A stretch of 36,469 nucleotides of DNA, taken from positions 1 through 36,469 of the forward strand of contig JAFGPK010000012.1 of NCBI GenBank assembly GCA_016936235.1. The letters are read 5' to 3'. Position 1 is the first letter of the stretch, and each line of letters begins with the position of its first letter. A program made the position numbers and the translations under genes. This document shows, piece after piece, positions 1 through 7,665 of the stretch. The notes beneath the pieces were generated by a model that was given only the letters and a program-made list of their open reading frames with translations, was not told the origin of the DNA and ran no database searches. The stretch is from Candidatus Fermentibacteraceae bacterium (GTDB lineage: Bacteria; Fermentibacterota; Fermentibacteria; Fermentibacterales; JCC-6).

Positions 1-2159
1 CCACCGCTGTCGCTTACTATGGCTGGAAGGCCCGAAGCCTGGGCTTCCAGGACCGAGTTCCCGAATGTGTCGGTAGAACTGGGAAAAACGAAAATGTCAC
101 CGGAGGCGTAGGCACGGGAGAGCTCCTCATCGTCGAGTTCGCCGCAGAAGTGACAGCCCATCCCGCTGAGGCGGTTGACAAGATCGCCCAGGTAGGGACC
201 GTCACCCGCCATGTAAAGCTCAAGGCCGGGAATGGATTCCTTTGCCTTCAGGAAAGCCCTGGCAAGGACATCCAGGTCCTTCTCCCTCGAGATCCTGCCT
301 GCGTATATCAGCTTTGTGGCGTCGGGGTCTCCCCCGAACTTCCTGACGAACTCCTCTGAACGCCATTCCGGGGAGAAGGCCTGGCAGTCTGTCCCCCTGG
401 GGAAGAGCTCCATCCTCTTCCTGGGGATGCCCATCTGTTCCAGGTCGTCCATGTAGAACCTGCTGGGTACCAGCACAATGTCCACATTACTGTAGAACCA
501 GGCGGCGGCGGTTCCGGCGAATTCCCCCATCTTCCCGTCCTGGACTATATGGTTAACATGCCTTGGATAATCCGTATGGTAGATCCCGGCCGCCGGGATC
601 CCGAGTATCCTGGATATGCCGAGGGCGGCGAATCCGACGGGACCTGGGGTGGATATGTACATCATCCCGAATCCCTCCTCCTCAACGAAACGGAGGACTT
701 CCAGGAATGGGGGTATCGAAAGGAGTTTGGAATGGTAGTCAGGCACGGGGAACTCCCTTATCGGAGGAAAGTTCACCACCCATCCCGGGAACGACAGCGG
801 CCTGCTCTGCGATGCTATCACGGCCATCTGACGGCCGCTGTTCATGGCCAGCCTGCTGAACCTCTGGATCGTCCTGGATACACCGTTCAGGTCATCTATC
901 GTATCCGTGAACCACACGCGCCTGTCGGGGTTCGATAGGGTCCCGGAGAGGCTCGGCAGAACACTGGAGGCCACGGATTCAACCGCTTCCCTCCCCTTCT
1001 TCCTGTTCAGATACGAGACCGGGTATGGCACATTCAGCAGTACGACAGGTATCAGCGCGGTAAACGCTTCCAGAGCGTCCAGGAGCCTCCCGTCGGCGAT
1101 CCGCTTCACCAGCAGCGAGGAGTAATGCTGGAAGAGCCTGTTGGACAGCATGTTCAGAATATCGAATGTTCTCTCGTCTATCCCCTCGGCTTCCAGTTCC
1201 GGGCTTCCGGACCTGAGATTCAGGTCCTTGCCTATCTCTATGAGCTGATCCGCGAATATTGTCTCGAAATCAGCCTCTCCGGACTTCTTGGCTTTCTTTA
1301 TCAGCTGATGGAAGATGAGATCGGCCTTGTGCCATACGGTGGGCTCGTCCGAGGAGATGGATGGCCTGAAGAATCGGTCTGCCGCCATGGTGGCGATGGC
1401 CGGCACCTTCTTCGCAGTCAGCCTGTCTCGGTAGAAGGAGTAGGCGATGGAGTAGACCGAGTATGCCGAGCGTACGGCGTTGCCGTGCTCACCTCGGGGG
1501 ATGCCTCTTCCCTGCGATACCCCTTCGAGGTATTCCTGCATGTTCCCGGCACCTTCCACAGATGTGCAGGTGAGACCCATGAAACGGCCGCAGTGGTCGT
1601 CTGAACCCCCGGTGAACCCTGTGAAGCCAGGGTCCTTCCTTATGGCCCTGGCCAGGGGGACGACCGAGTCGTTCTCAAGCTTCGACCTGGTGCCGTTGAG
1701 CGATTCCAGGAGTGCGACACGCCCGGCGACCTGGACGAATTCGCTGCTCTTCAGGTCGGTCCCGGGATAGTAGAAAGGGTGCGCCATCGAGTTGATTATT
1801 CCCTGTTCATCCACGAACTCCATCAGTTCCGGGAAGGAGCCGCGGATCCTTGTCAGCTCATCATGCTGACCCGGCGTTATGTTGAACAGGAGTATGTGGA
1901 CCGATGTCCTCGATCCGGGAAGGAAGGTCCGGACCTCTTCACTTATGAAGGTTCCCGGGAGATGGGCGATGCTCATGGATCCTTCGATGGTGTTGATGTC
2001 CGTTATGGTCACGAAGTCCATACCCCTCTTCCGGGCAAGTTCGTATATGAGCTCAGGCGGTGTGAAGCTCTCCGGAGCCTTCAGCGACCTGAGAACCCAT
2101 CTCCCGGATTCACTGGAATACTTCGAATGGACATGAAGGTCACAGGAAAGGAATGACAT
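1..2159 (-). CDS. PHP-domain/glycosyltransferase family 4 fusion protein (3' end outside window)
   Basis: At least 719 residues with no stop before the window edge; the start ATG at 2159 follows a strong GGGAGG ribosome site. Residues 1 to about 200 form a PHP-type metallohydrolase domain: DLHVHS (7-12), TDIN (53-56), SMAHP and GSDDH (near 186). About 200 mostly helical residues follow. A GT4 glycosyltransferase then begins with FTDTIDDLNGVSRT (near 418) and continues to a nucleotide-sugar half with KLIYAGR (near 620) and FGNSVLEAQASG at the edge. Fusions of this kind are known in several phyla and are usually placed in envelope or exopolysaccharide glycosylation; the acceptor sugar or lipid cannot be read. 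Oddity: the second PHP motif, normally TDHN, has Ile55 in place of the metal-binding His. It lies downstream of a terminator, so it probably has its own promoter. Confident on architecture, not on substrate. Confidence 0.9.
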   Translation of the reverse strand, partial: MSFLSCDLHVHSKYSSESGRWVLRSLKAPESFTPPELIYELARKRGMDFVTITDINTIEGSMSIAHLPGTFISEEVRTFLPGSRTSVHILLFNITPGQHDELTRIRGSFPELMEFVDEQGIINSMAHPFYYPGTDLKSSEFVQVAGRVALLESLNGTRSKLENDSVVPLARAIRKDPGFTGFTGGSDDHCGRFMGLTCTSVEGAGNMQEYLEGVSQGRGIPRGEHGNAVRSAYSVYSIAYSFYRDRLTAKKVPAIATMAADRFFRPSISSDEPTVWHKADLIFHQLIKKAKKSGEADFETIFADQLIEIGKDLNLRSGSPELEAEGIDERTFDILNMLSNRLFQHYSSLLVKRIADGRLLDALEAFTALIPVVLLNVPYPVSYLNRKKGREAVESVASSVLPSLSGTLSNPDRRVWFTDTIDDLNGVSRTIQRFSRLAMNSGRQMAVIASQSRPLSFPGWVVNFPPIREFPVPDYHSKLLSIPPFLEVLRFVEEEGFGMMYISTPGPVGFAALGISRILGIPAAGIYHTDYPRHVNHIVQDGKMGEFAGTAAAWFYSNVDIVLVPSRFYMDDLEQMGIPRKRMELFPRGTDCQAFSPEWRSEEFVRKFGGDPDATKLIYAGRISREKDLDVLARAFLKAKESIPGLELYMAGDGPYLGDLVNRLSGMGCHFCGELDDEELSRAYASGDIFVFPSSTDTFGNSVLEAQASGLPAIVSDSG

Positions 2160-2184
2160 TACACCTCCCGGAAGGACAGGGGGT

Positions 2185-2190
2185 AATATG
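2185..2190 (-). promoter_or_regulatory. candidate -10 element (CATATT) for the PHP-glycosyltransferase gene
   Basis: CATATT on the minus strand lies about 26 nt before the ATG at 2159 and just past the hairpin terminator of the preceding gene, where a promoter is needed. No convincing -35 box was found. It resembles the TATATT elements at other gene starts in this window. Confidence 0.25.
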
Positions 2191-2226
2191 CAGGTTATTC
2201 CTCAGGGACACCACTTTCCTCACGGG

Positions 2227-2269
2227 AAAATGTCCCATTTTCAGGCCCGGCACGGGAATGGGACATTTT
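2227..2269 (-). terminator. hairpin terminator after the beta-propeller lipoprotein gene
   Basis: A perfect 13-bp inverted repeat: arm 2227-2239 (AAAATGTCCCATT on plus) pairs with arm 2257-2269 (AATGGGACATTTT) across a 17-nt loop. On the minus strand the hairpin starts directly after the TGA at 2272-2270, and its 3' arm ends in four Ts. A-rich and T-rich arm ends on both sides could also let it act on the plus strand. It separates the cobalamin-uptake genes from the PHP-glycosyltransferase gene. Confidence 0.75.
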
Positions 2270-3280
2270 TCAGCGCTGGACCGAAGTAATCCCCTGGGGC
2301 CCTGATGTACCCGCCTGAAGCGTGTCCAGGAGGGTCCTGGCGCTGCAGTCCGCCATGAAAACCCTGTCAGTCAACGGATCGGTGACATAGGCAGTGTCGC
2401 CCAGGCAGACCACTCCGGCGGCTGAGGTCAGTCCTGTGGTCCATGTGTCAAGCTCGCCTGTCTCTCTGTAGAAATAGAGGGTTCCGGAAGACCAGCCATC
2501 GCCCGCGACGAATCCCCAAGGTGTCTCCGAAGGAAAACCCGGGGATCCGCCGGTTTCTATCTCCTCGGTCACCTGCATGGCGACCGGGTCGATCACGGAT
2601 ATCATGCCGTCCCCGGTGTAGGTCGTGGTCATTGCGTGCACTCTTCCAGAGGTGCTGAAGTACCTCATGAAGCAGACGTTGTCAGGTGTCTGGATCGATC
2701 CCAGCGCGCTTCCCGATGCCGCATCGATGACCGAAATGCCTCCGGACATCGAAGTGTCAGGCCAGGTACCGTGCCCCACGAACACGCTGTAACCGTCTGA
2801 GGCAATGGATGTGGGATTGGGATCAACATCGAACAGGGTGACATTTCCGCCGGGATACAGCTCCAGCCTGGCAACCTGGGCAGTGAGCAGAAGGGTGACC
2901 CAGAGATGCTCGCCGTCCCATGACATCTGGTAGGGATTGCTTCCGTCGGGAAGCTGGATGCTGAACAGCTCCCCTCCCGTCGAATCCACATCGAACACCT
3001 GTACGCTGCAGCCGAAGGAGTTCAGAACGGCTATACGGCCATCCCCGGGCGACAGGATGTCGTTGGGAATGTTCCCGGTGTAGTATGCGCCCGTGACTAT
3101 GGAATCGGAAAGCGGGAAGTAGAGGTCCACGGTATAGCCGGTCCCGTTGAACCAGGCTATCAGGCTTCCCTGCGGTGTCGGGTTGACATCGGGTCCCGCG
3201 GGTGAATTGCACGCCGAAACAGACAGAACGGCCAGGAAAAACGCGATGGTGCAGTTCGCGGTCATTTTTTCTATTCTCAT
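2270..3280 (-). CDS. beta-propeller lipoprotein, BtuG-like, partner of the TonB receptor
   Basis: 336 residues from the ATG at 3280. The reading frame is open further upstream, but that part overlaps the receptor gene and lacks a signal peptide. The N-terminus is a lipoprotein signal (TIAFFLAVLSVSAC, lipobox VSAC). The rest consists of YncE/YVTN-type repeats such as GGISVIDAASGSALGSI, DGMISVIDPVAMQV and DTAYVTDPLTDRVFMAD, as in a seven-bladed propeller. It starts 16 nt after the stop of the TonB receptor and should share that gene's cobalamin-riboswitch control. In Bacteroides, BtuG is a surface beta-propeller lipoprotein that binds vitamin B12 and caps BtuB. Same fold, same anchor and same neighbour make this a functional parallel, but BtuG sequence homology was not tested. 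Expected location: outer membrane, lipid-anchored. Confidence 0.8.
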   Translation of the reverse strand: MRIEKMTANCTIAFFLAVLSVSACNSPAGPDVNPTPQGSLIAWFNGTGYTVDLYFPLSDSIVTGAYYTGNIPNDILSPGDGRIAVLNSFGCSVQVFDVDSTGGELFSIQLPDGSNPYQMSWDGEHLWVTLLLTAQVARLELYPGGNVTLFDVDPNPTSIASDGYSVFVGHGTWPDTSMSGGISVIDAASGSALGSIQTPDNVCFMRYFSTSGRVHAMTTTYTGDGMISVIDPVAMQVTEEIETGGSPGFPSETPWGFVAGDGWSSGTLYFYRETGELDTWTTGLTSAAGVVCLGDTAYVTDPLTDRVFMADCSARTLLDTLQAGTSGPQGITSVQR

Positions 3281-3296
3281 GCTGTCCCCTTCTTGA

Positions 3297-5297
3297 TCAT
3301 TTGCCTTTCCAGCGCAGTCCCATATGGAAAACCCTTCCCATGCCCTGGAATCCGCTGGTCTCCAGATACTCCTCATCGAACAAGTTATCCACGGAAAGCT
3401 CAACCGCCACGTTTTCCAGGAACGCGGGTCGGAGGGAAAGACCCGCGGAAACGACTGTGTAGACCGGCATCCAGGATGTCTCACTGTAGTTCATGAACCT
3501 TATCCCCGTCCCGCTGATCCCGAGGTTCCATTCAAGTCGCCGAGGGAGTTCGATACCCGCGCCGAGGGCCCAGGTGTAATCGGGCACGTAGGGAAGCGTC
3601 CTGGCGTAGTTCACGGACCCGGGATCATTGTCCCTCACGTCAAGGAGCGTAAGGGTTCCCGACATCTCGAGAGACCCGGCCTCGGCCCATGCCTCGGCTT
3701 CGATCCCCCTTCTGAGCACACGGGCTACGTTCACGGGTGTCCATTTGCCGCCGGGCCCCGGTTCCCAGCGTATAAGGTTCCTGGATTCGCCTGCGAAGCC
3801 GGTGACGGAGACCCGGGTCCACCGAAGGGCATGAAGAGATATTCCCGCTTCCGCTTCGACTGAGGTTTCCGGTCCCAGATCGGGATTGCCCAGGGCAAAG
3901 CTGTCCTCGGGCCAGTAAAGGTCGTTGAGCGTCGGTCTCCTGTAGCCCAGGGATGCCCCCGCATGCGTCAACAGGACTGAATCCGGGAACGGCATACCGA
4001 GCATGATCCCAGCCCCTGTCAGAGTACTGCTGCCCGGGACTGCGCTGAGGGCGACGGATCCGGTTGCCGATATCCCGCTGATGTATCCCGCTTCCAGGGA
4101 AGTCCTGAGTTCCACGGTCCCTCTGCTGCCGATGGAAGTACTCCGAACCCTGTTCAAGAGAAGCTGGGCGGAAATGCCGATATCGAGGCCGGCGACCTTG
4201 CCCCTGAATTCGGTCCCCGAATGGGCGCCGAGTTCGTCATGCGTGTCGTCCACCAGGTCAGGGACAGTGCTCCTGTAACGGTGCCTTCCGGCTCTGATGC
4301 CGGAAGACAGCATGAACCTTCCCAGGGTCAGCCTTGCCCAGCCATCCAGGCTTCCGCGTTCCCTCGCGCCGTCGGTGGGGAGGGTCCACTGGGGGCTTTC
4401 GGTCTCCCCCGCCGACACCGAGGCGAGCATTCCATAGGAGGCGGCATTCATCATGCCGTTGAGCAGGAAAGTGCCGCTGTAGCCAGTGGTCCCTGCGCTG
4501 CCCCTGTTTCTCCTCAGGCTCATGGAAATCCTGTTCGAGCCGGCGGGAAGACTTCCGGACAGCCATCCTGAGCCGTCGTCACCGGCGGAGATGGATGCCT
4601 CGGGAGAGCTGGCGAAGGACGCTGGCAGGAAGTTCAGGGTACCGACCATACCGCCGGTGAGGAACCTTGAGCCGGAACCCCTGGAGACCTCCAGGCCCCC
4701 GAAGACCAGCGGGTCCAGCGTGAGCCCCGGGGCCCCGTCCATTGAGCTGGTGATGTCATGCCCGTCCACATAGTACGCGGAATGCGCGGGATCGCTTCCC
4801 CGGACGGATATGGATACCACGGGCATCGCTCCTCCGTACTCACGGACATAGACGCCGCCGGAGAGGTTCATGAGGCTCCTGAGACCGGTCCTCCCGAGGA
4901 ACTCCATCGACTGCCGGCCCAGGGACGTTGTAGCCGGGAAATGGTCGCGGAGTATCCCCCGGGTCCCCGTAACGGTCACGACCATTCCCGAAGGCACAGG
5001 AACGGATTCCATCATTATCACCCGGGAGTCCGGCAGGACACCCGTCCATGTACCATAACCCACGGCCCGGACCTGAAGGGAATGAAGACCCTCCGGGACG
5101 CCGGCATGACCATCGCGGTCAGATACACCCACCAGAACGCTGTCCGAGCACAGGGAAGCGCCGACCACGGGATTGCCTGAGGTATCGACGATTGTAACGC
5201 CGGAACCGGCCAGGAGAAGCAGGATGAGAACACTCGATACCGGCAAGAAAAATAACCTCCAGCGGCTGTCGGCCGCGGAGGCCAGAGGCCGGAACAT
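3297..5297 (-). CDS. TonB-dependent receptor, probable vitamin B12 transporter (BtuB-like)
   Basis: 667 residues. An N-terminal hydrophobic signal (LFFLPVSSVLILLLLAGSG) is followed by a short carboxypeptidase-regulatory-like beta domain (GVTIVDTSGNPVVGASL...). The plug begins near VTVTGTRG and includes VSISVRGSDPAHSAYYVDG. A 22-strand-type barrel follows with the usual YRRPTLNDLYWPEDSFALGN and ends in VDNLFDEEYLETSG. The start is taken as the ATG at 5297 with AAGGGA just upstream; an earlier in-frame ATG at 5381 lies inside the riboswitch and would put riboswitch bases into protein. The cobalamin riboswitch directly upstream argues that the substrate is a corrinoid, brought to the periplasm with TonB/ExbBD energy. 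No BtuCDF genes are in the window. The C-terminus is Lys instead of the usual aromatic residue. Confidence 0.88.
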   Translation of the reverse strand: MFRPLASAADSRWRLFFLPVSSVLILLLLAGSGVTIVDTSGNPVVGASLCSDSVLVGVSDRDGHAGVPEGLHSLQVRAVGYGTWTGVLPDSRVIMMESVPVPSGMVVTVTGTRGILRDHFPATTSLGRQSMEFLGRTGLRSLMNLSGGVYVREYGGAMPVVSISVRGSDPAHSAYYVDGHDITSSMDGAPGLTLDPLVFGGLEVSRGSGSRFLTGGMVGTLNFLPASFASSPEASISAGDDGSGWLSGSLPAGSNRISMSLRRNRGSAGTTGYSGTFLLNGMMNAASYGMLASVSAGETESPQWTLPTDGARERGSLDGWARLTLGRFMLSSGIRAGRHRYRSTVPDLVDDTHDELGAHSGTEFRGKVAGLDIGISAQLLLNRVRSTSIGSRGTVELRTSLEAGYISGISATGSVALSAVPGSSTLTGAGIMLGMPFPDSVLLTHAGASLGYRRPTLNDLYWPEDSFALGNPDLGPETSVEAEAGISLHALRWTRVSVTGFAGESRNLIRWEPGPGGKWTPVNVARVLRRGIEAEAWAEAGSLEMSGTLTLLDVRDNDPGSVNYARTLPYVPDYTWALGAGIELPRRLEWNLGISGTGIRFMNYSETSWMPVYTVVSAGLSLRPAFLENVAVELSVDNLFDEEYLETSGFQGMGRVFHMGLRWKGK

Positions 5298-5326
5298 CGT
5301 CCCTTGAGCGGGGGCTGCGTCCCAGG

Positions 5327-5466
5327 CCGCGGTGCAATATCCTGACTTCCGGATCCTCCCCGCACCCCGCCTTCCCGCCATGACGGCAGTGGCATAATGG
5401 GGCTGGGTACCCGGTTACAGTGGCGCTACCGTGGCGGATTCACACCGCCTTCCTGCACCCCGCGAC
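5327..5466 (-). promoter_or_regulatory. cobalamin riboswitch (AdoCbl/B12 aptamer)
   Basis: Read on the minus strand, the conserved aptamer parts occur in the canonical order. A closing arm GCGGGGTGCA (near 5465-5454) is followed by AGGAA and the hairpin GGCGGTGTGAATCCGCC (5449-5433). Next are GCCACTGTAACC (5424-5413), the GCCACTGCC...GGCGGGAAGGC hairpin (5393-5369) and the B12 box AAGTCAGGATAT (5348-5337). TGCACCGCGG (5336-5327) pairs back with the first arm. The region between the aptamer and the ATG at 5297 contains CCC...AAGGG, which could pair across the ribosome site, so translational control is plausible. Bound cobalamin would repress the receptor and the lipoprotein downstream. Confidence 0.92.
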
Positions 5467-5482
5467 CAGTGTTTCGGGAATG

Positions 5483-5488
5483 AATATA
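5483..5488 (-). promoter_or_regulatory. candidate -10 element (TATATT) before the cobalamin riboswitch
   Basis: GGTTATATTC on the minus strand predicts a transcript start near 5476, about 10 nt before the aptamer core, which is the expected geometry. A weak -35 candidate (TTTTCG) lies 17 nt further upstream. Confidence 0.4.
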
Positions 5489-5522
5489 ACCAGTTACGGA
5501 TGCGCCGAAAAGTGCGTGCGGC

Positions 5523-6287
5523 TCAGAGAGCGAAGGGTATGCAGCAGCAGGATATGTTGCCCTCGGCCTTGGCCAGTTCAGAAATGTCTATGGCGACCAC
5601 ATCGAGGCCCCTGGCTTCCAGTTTTCTCCTTGTGTTCGGGTAGGAGATGGAGTAGAGGAGGCCGCCGTTCACTTTCAGGGAGTTGGCGCCGTAGGGCTCC
5701 GAAGGGTCCACCGTAATGAGTTCCATCTCCTCGATGTCCGAGGGGTCGACCCATGACGGGTTGACCAGAAGCGTCCTGTGGTCAACGAGACTGACGGCGG
5801 ACTTCAGATGAAGACAACCGGTGACCGGTACGCCCACAACCTCGTAGCCGCGGGGCTGCACTATGTCCCTGAGGTTGATTATTCCCACTGCGCTGCTGCG
5901 GCATGACTTGCCGACGTAGAGCGTTTTACCGATCCGAAGGACATCGCCGCCGTCGAGAGTCCCTGATTCGCCGATGAACTCGAGGTCCCTGTATATGCTG
6001 AGGGCCTCGGACACCGCCCTGGTCTCCCCCCTGCGGGAGGAAGCACCGGGATGGGTGATAACGGCGAACTCGTCCAGAACCACTGCCGTATCCTCGATGA
6101 ACGTGGAGTCCGGCAGCTCTTCATCCGCTTCTATCATGTGTATCTTGTAGCCCAGGTCCCTGAGTGTCTGTGCGTAGTTCTCGTGCTGTCTCCCGGCTTC
6201 CTGCGGGTCTATCGGCCTCCTGGTTATGTTGGTGATCTCGCATTCGGAGATGCTCTGACTCACTTCTCGCATCAGGGCGATGTTCAT
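5523..6287 (-). CDS. dimethylarginine dimethylaminohydrolase-like enzyme (amidinotransferase superfamily)
   Basis: 254 residues, full length for the DDAH family. DSTFIEDTAVV (60-70), TLDGGDVL (110-117), catalytic His160 in HLKS and the C-terminal KAEGNISCCC are the expected pentein-fold motifs. Cys247, the first of three consecutive cysteines, aligns with the nucleophile of family members (usually AEGG-x-TC). Family enzymes hydrolyse methylated arginines to citrulline and methylamines; related members act on free arginine or its derivatives, so the substrate is not fixed by sequence. Cytoplasmic. It follows the oxidoreductase gene by 70 nt and precedes the riboswitch-controlled genes, which have their own leader, so it is probably not part of the B12 unit. 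Confidence 0.85.
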   Translation of the reverse strand: MNIALMREVSQSISECEITNITRRPIDPQEAGRQHENYAQTLRDLGYKIHMIEADEELPDSTFIEDTAVVLDEFAVITHPGASSRRGETRAVSEALSIYRDLEFIGESGTLDGGDVLRIGKTLYVGKSCRSSAVGIINLRDIVQPRGYEVVGVPVTGCLHLKSAVSLVDHRTLLVNPSWVDPSDIEEMELITVDPSEPYGANSLKVNGGLLYSISYPNTRRKLEARGLDVVAIDISELAKAEGNISCCCIPFAL

Positions 6288-6357
6288 CTCACCCGTTCTC
6301 TCCCTTTATGTGTGATCGCTTCATTCAGATCACAGCCATCAAAAGACCAGAAGGTGT

Positions 6358-7665
6358 TCAGTCCTTCCAGAAATCCTTCTCGAACTCCCTTCCCTCGGCC
6401 ATGGCCAGCGCCTGGCCGATGGAATGGTCCATGTTGTTATACCAGAACGAACCGCACCTGCCCAGGAGTGTAAGTCCCGAGGGGACGCCGAGACCATCCA
6501 GGCGGTCCCTGTATTCCAGGTCGTACAGAGGATAGGTCTCCGGTATCACTTTCCAGTCTGCGAAGATCACATCCTCAAGCCTCAGGGCATCAACAGATGC
6601 GAGGTCGCTGAAAAGCCTGTTCTTGAGAGATTCCGGACGGCTGCGCATCTCTTTGCTGTCTATGGTAATCTCTGCTATGAGGCTGTCGCAACCTTCGGGA
6701 ACAGTGTCCTTTCTGAAGTTCCTGGGGACGGTGAGCCTGCTGAACAGTATCTCCTTCTGTCCGAAATAGCACCACTGATAGTCGTTCTGCTGCTCCCTGG
6801 AGAGTGCGATGTTGCAGACGAGAGTGTCCATGAACCTGAATCCTGCATCTGGAAAGAGCAGCGAGACCGGTGCCGACCAGTAGACCTGATCCGATTCGAA
6901 GGTTCCCATGCCACGGGTCCTGACCCCGGTCACTCTCCCCAGCTTCATCTCGAGTCCCGTGACGGTGCAGCCGCAGATCAATGCTCCTCCGCTCTTCGTG
7001 ATACGCTTCGCCTGCCTGTCGCAGAAGGTCTGAATACCTCCCGTGGAGGTGTAATAGAACCTTGTGGACACGGGTTTAGGGATGAGGAGTCCCTTGAGGA
7101 GCGACATCAGGTCGTCGGCCTTTACGTTCTTGTCTATCACGGCCCTGTTGACACCGGCTTCCGCCCAGTCCAGATGGAGCTCATCCGCCCTGCAGCCGGT
7201 GAACTTTTCAGTGTAATCGCGGAAGAAGTAGTCGTAGATGTTCCTTCCGTATTTGGAGATGACATGGTCTGCGAAAGTCCTCAACTCGTCGCTCACGTCG
7301 TAACGGAAAATATCCAGGAAACTCCTGAAGAGGACGGGCAGGGGAAGCCCTGCCACGGAACGCAGAGAAAGAGGCCAGCTCCGGTATTTTCCGGCCATGT
7401 AGACATTGCTGCTGCGGGAAATGGTCACATGATCGTCCCCGAGGATGTCCAGAAGGTAATCACTCACAAGAGGGTCGGAGGTATGGAACCTGTGCGGCCC
7501 GATGTCGAACAGGAAACCTTCCCGTGAGAAAGTGCGTGCGAGGCCTCCGGGCGAGTTCTCGCGCTCCAGCACGGTGACGTCGATGTCCCGTTCGGATGCG
7601 GTGAGCCTTTCCGCCAGGGTGAGACCCGCGATTCCTCCACCTACGATAACGACTTTCCTACTCAA
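6358..7665 (-). CDS. FAD-dependent oxidoreductase, UDP-galactopyranose mutase/protoporphyrinogen oxidase-like
   Basis: 435 residues. It begins with a Rossmann dinucleotide-binding motif (KVVIVGGGIAGL, GxGxxG at 9-14, Glu near 37), then SPGGLARTF and DIGPHRFHTSDP, typical of the amine-oxidase/UGM-like group. The C-terminus has GLTLLGRCGSFWYNNMDHSIGQAL, the second FAD-contacting segment. Members act on nucleotide-sugars or unknown lipids and pigments; here the neighbouring flippase-like protein suggests glycan or lipid metabolism. The start is TTG at 7665 inside the upstream gene's stop region (TTGAGTAG, 8-nt overlap), so the two genes are translationally coupled; no ATG gives an intact FAD motif. 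The exact reaction is unknown. Confidence 0.8.
   Translation of the reverse strand: MSRKVVIVGGGIAGLTLAERLTASERDIDVTVLERENSPGGLARTFSREGFLFDIGPHRFHTSDPLVSDYLLDILGDDHVTISRSSNVYMAGKYRSWPLSLRSVAGLPLPVLFRSFLDIFRYDVSDELRTFADHVISKYGRNIYDYFFRDYTEKFTGCRADELHLDWAEAGVNRAVIDKNVKADDLMSLLKGLLIPKPVSTRFYYTSTGGIQTFCDRQAKRITKSGGALICGCTVTGLEMKLGRVTGVRTRGMGTFESDQVYWSAPVSLLFPDAGFRFMDTLVCNIALSREQQNDYQWCYFGQKEILFSRLTVPRNFRKDTVPEGCDSLIAEITIDSKEMRSRPESLKNRLFSDLASVDALRLEDVIFADWKVIPETYPLYDLEYRDRLDGLGVPSGLTLLGRCGSFWYNNMDHSIGQALAMAEGREFEKDFWKD

Noticed and set aside
3281-3484. N-terminal extension of the propeller lipoprotein
   Set aside because: It overlaps the receptor gene, and the lipoprotein signal with its lipobox begins at the ATG at 3280.
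5298-5381. N-terminal extension of the TonB receptor to the ATG at 5381
   Set aside because: These bases form the B12 box and 3' half of the cobalamin riboswitch, and the extension would place 28 charged residues before the signal peptide.
6424-7527. A 367-codon open frame on the plus strand
   Set aside because: It lies antisense to the FAD oxidoreductase, which has clear family motifs; the translation is low-complexity and resembles nothing. It is a by-product of GC-rich codon use.
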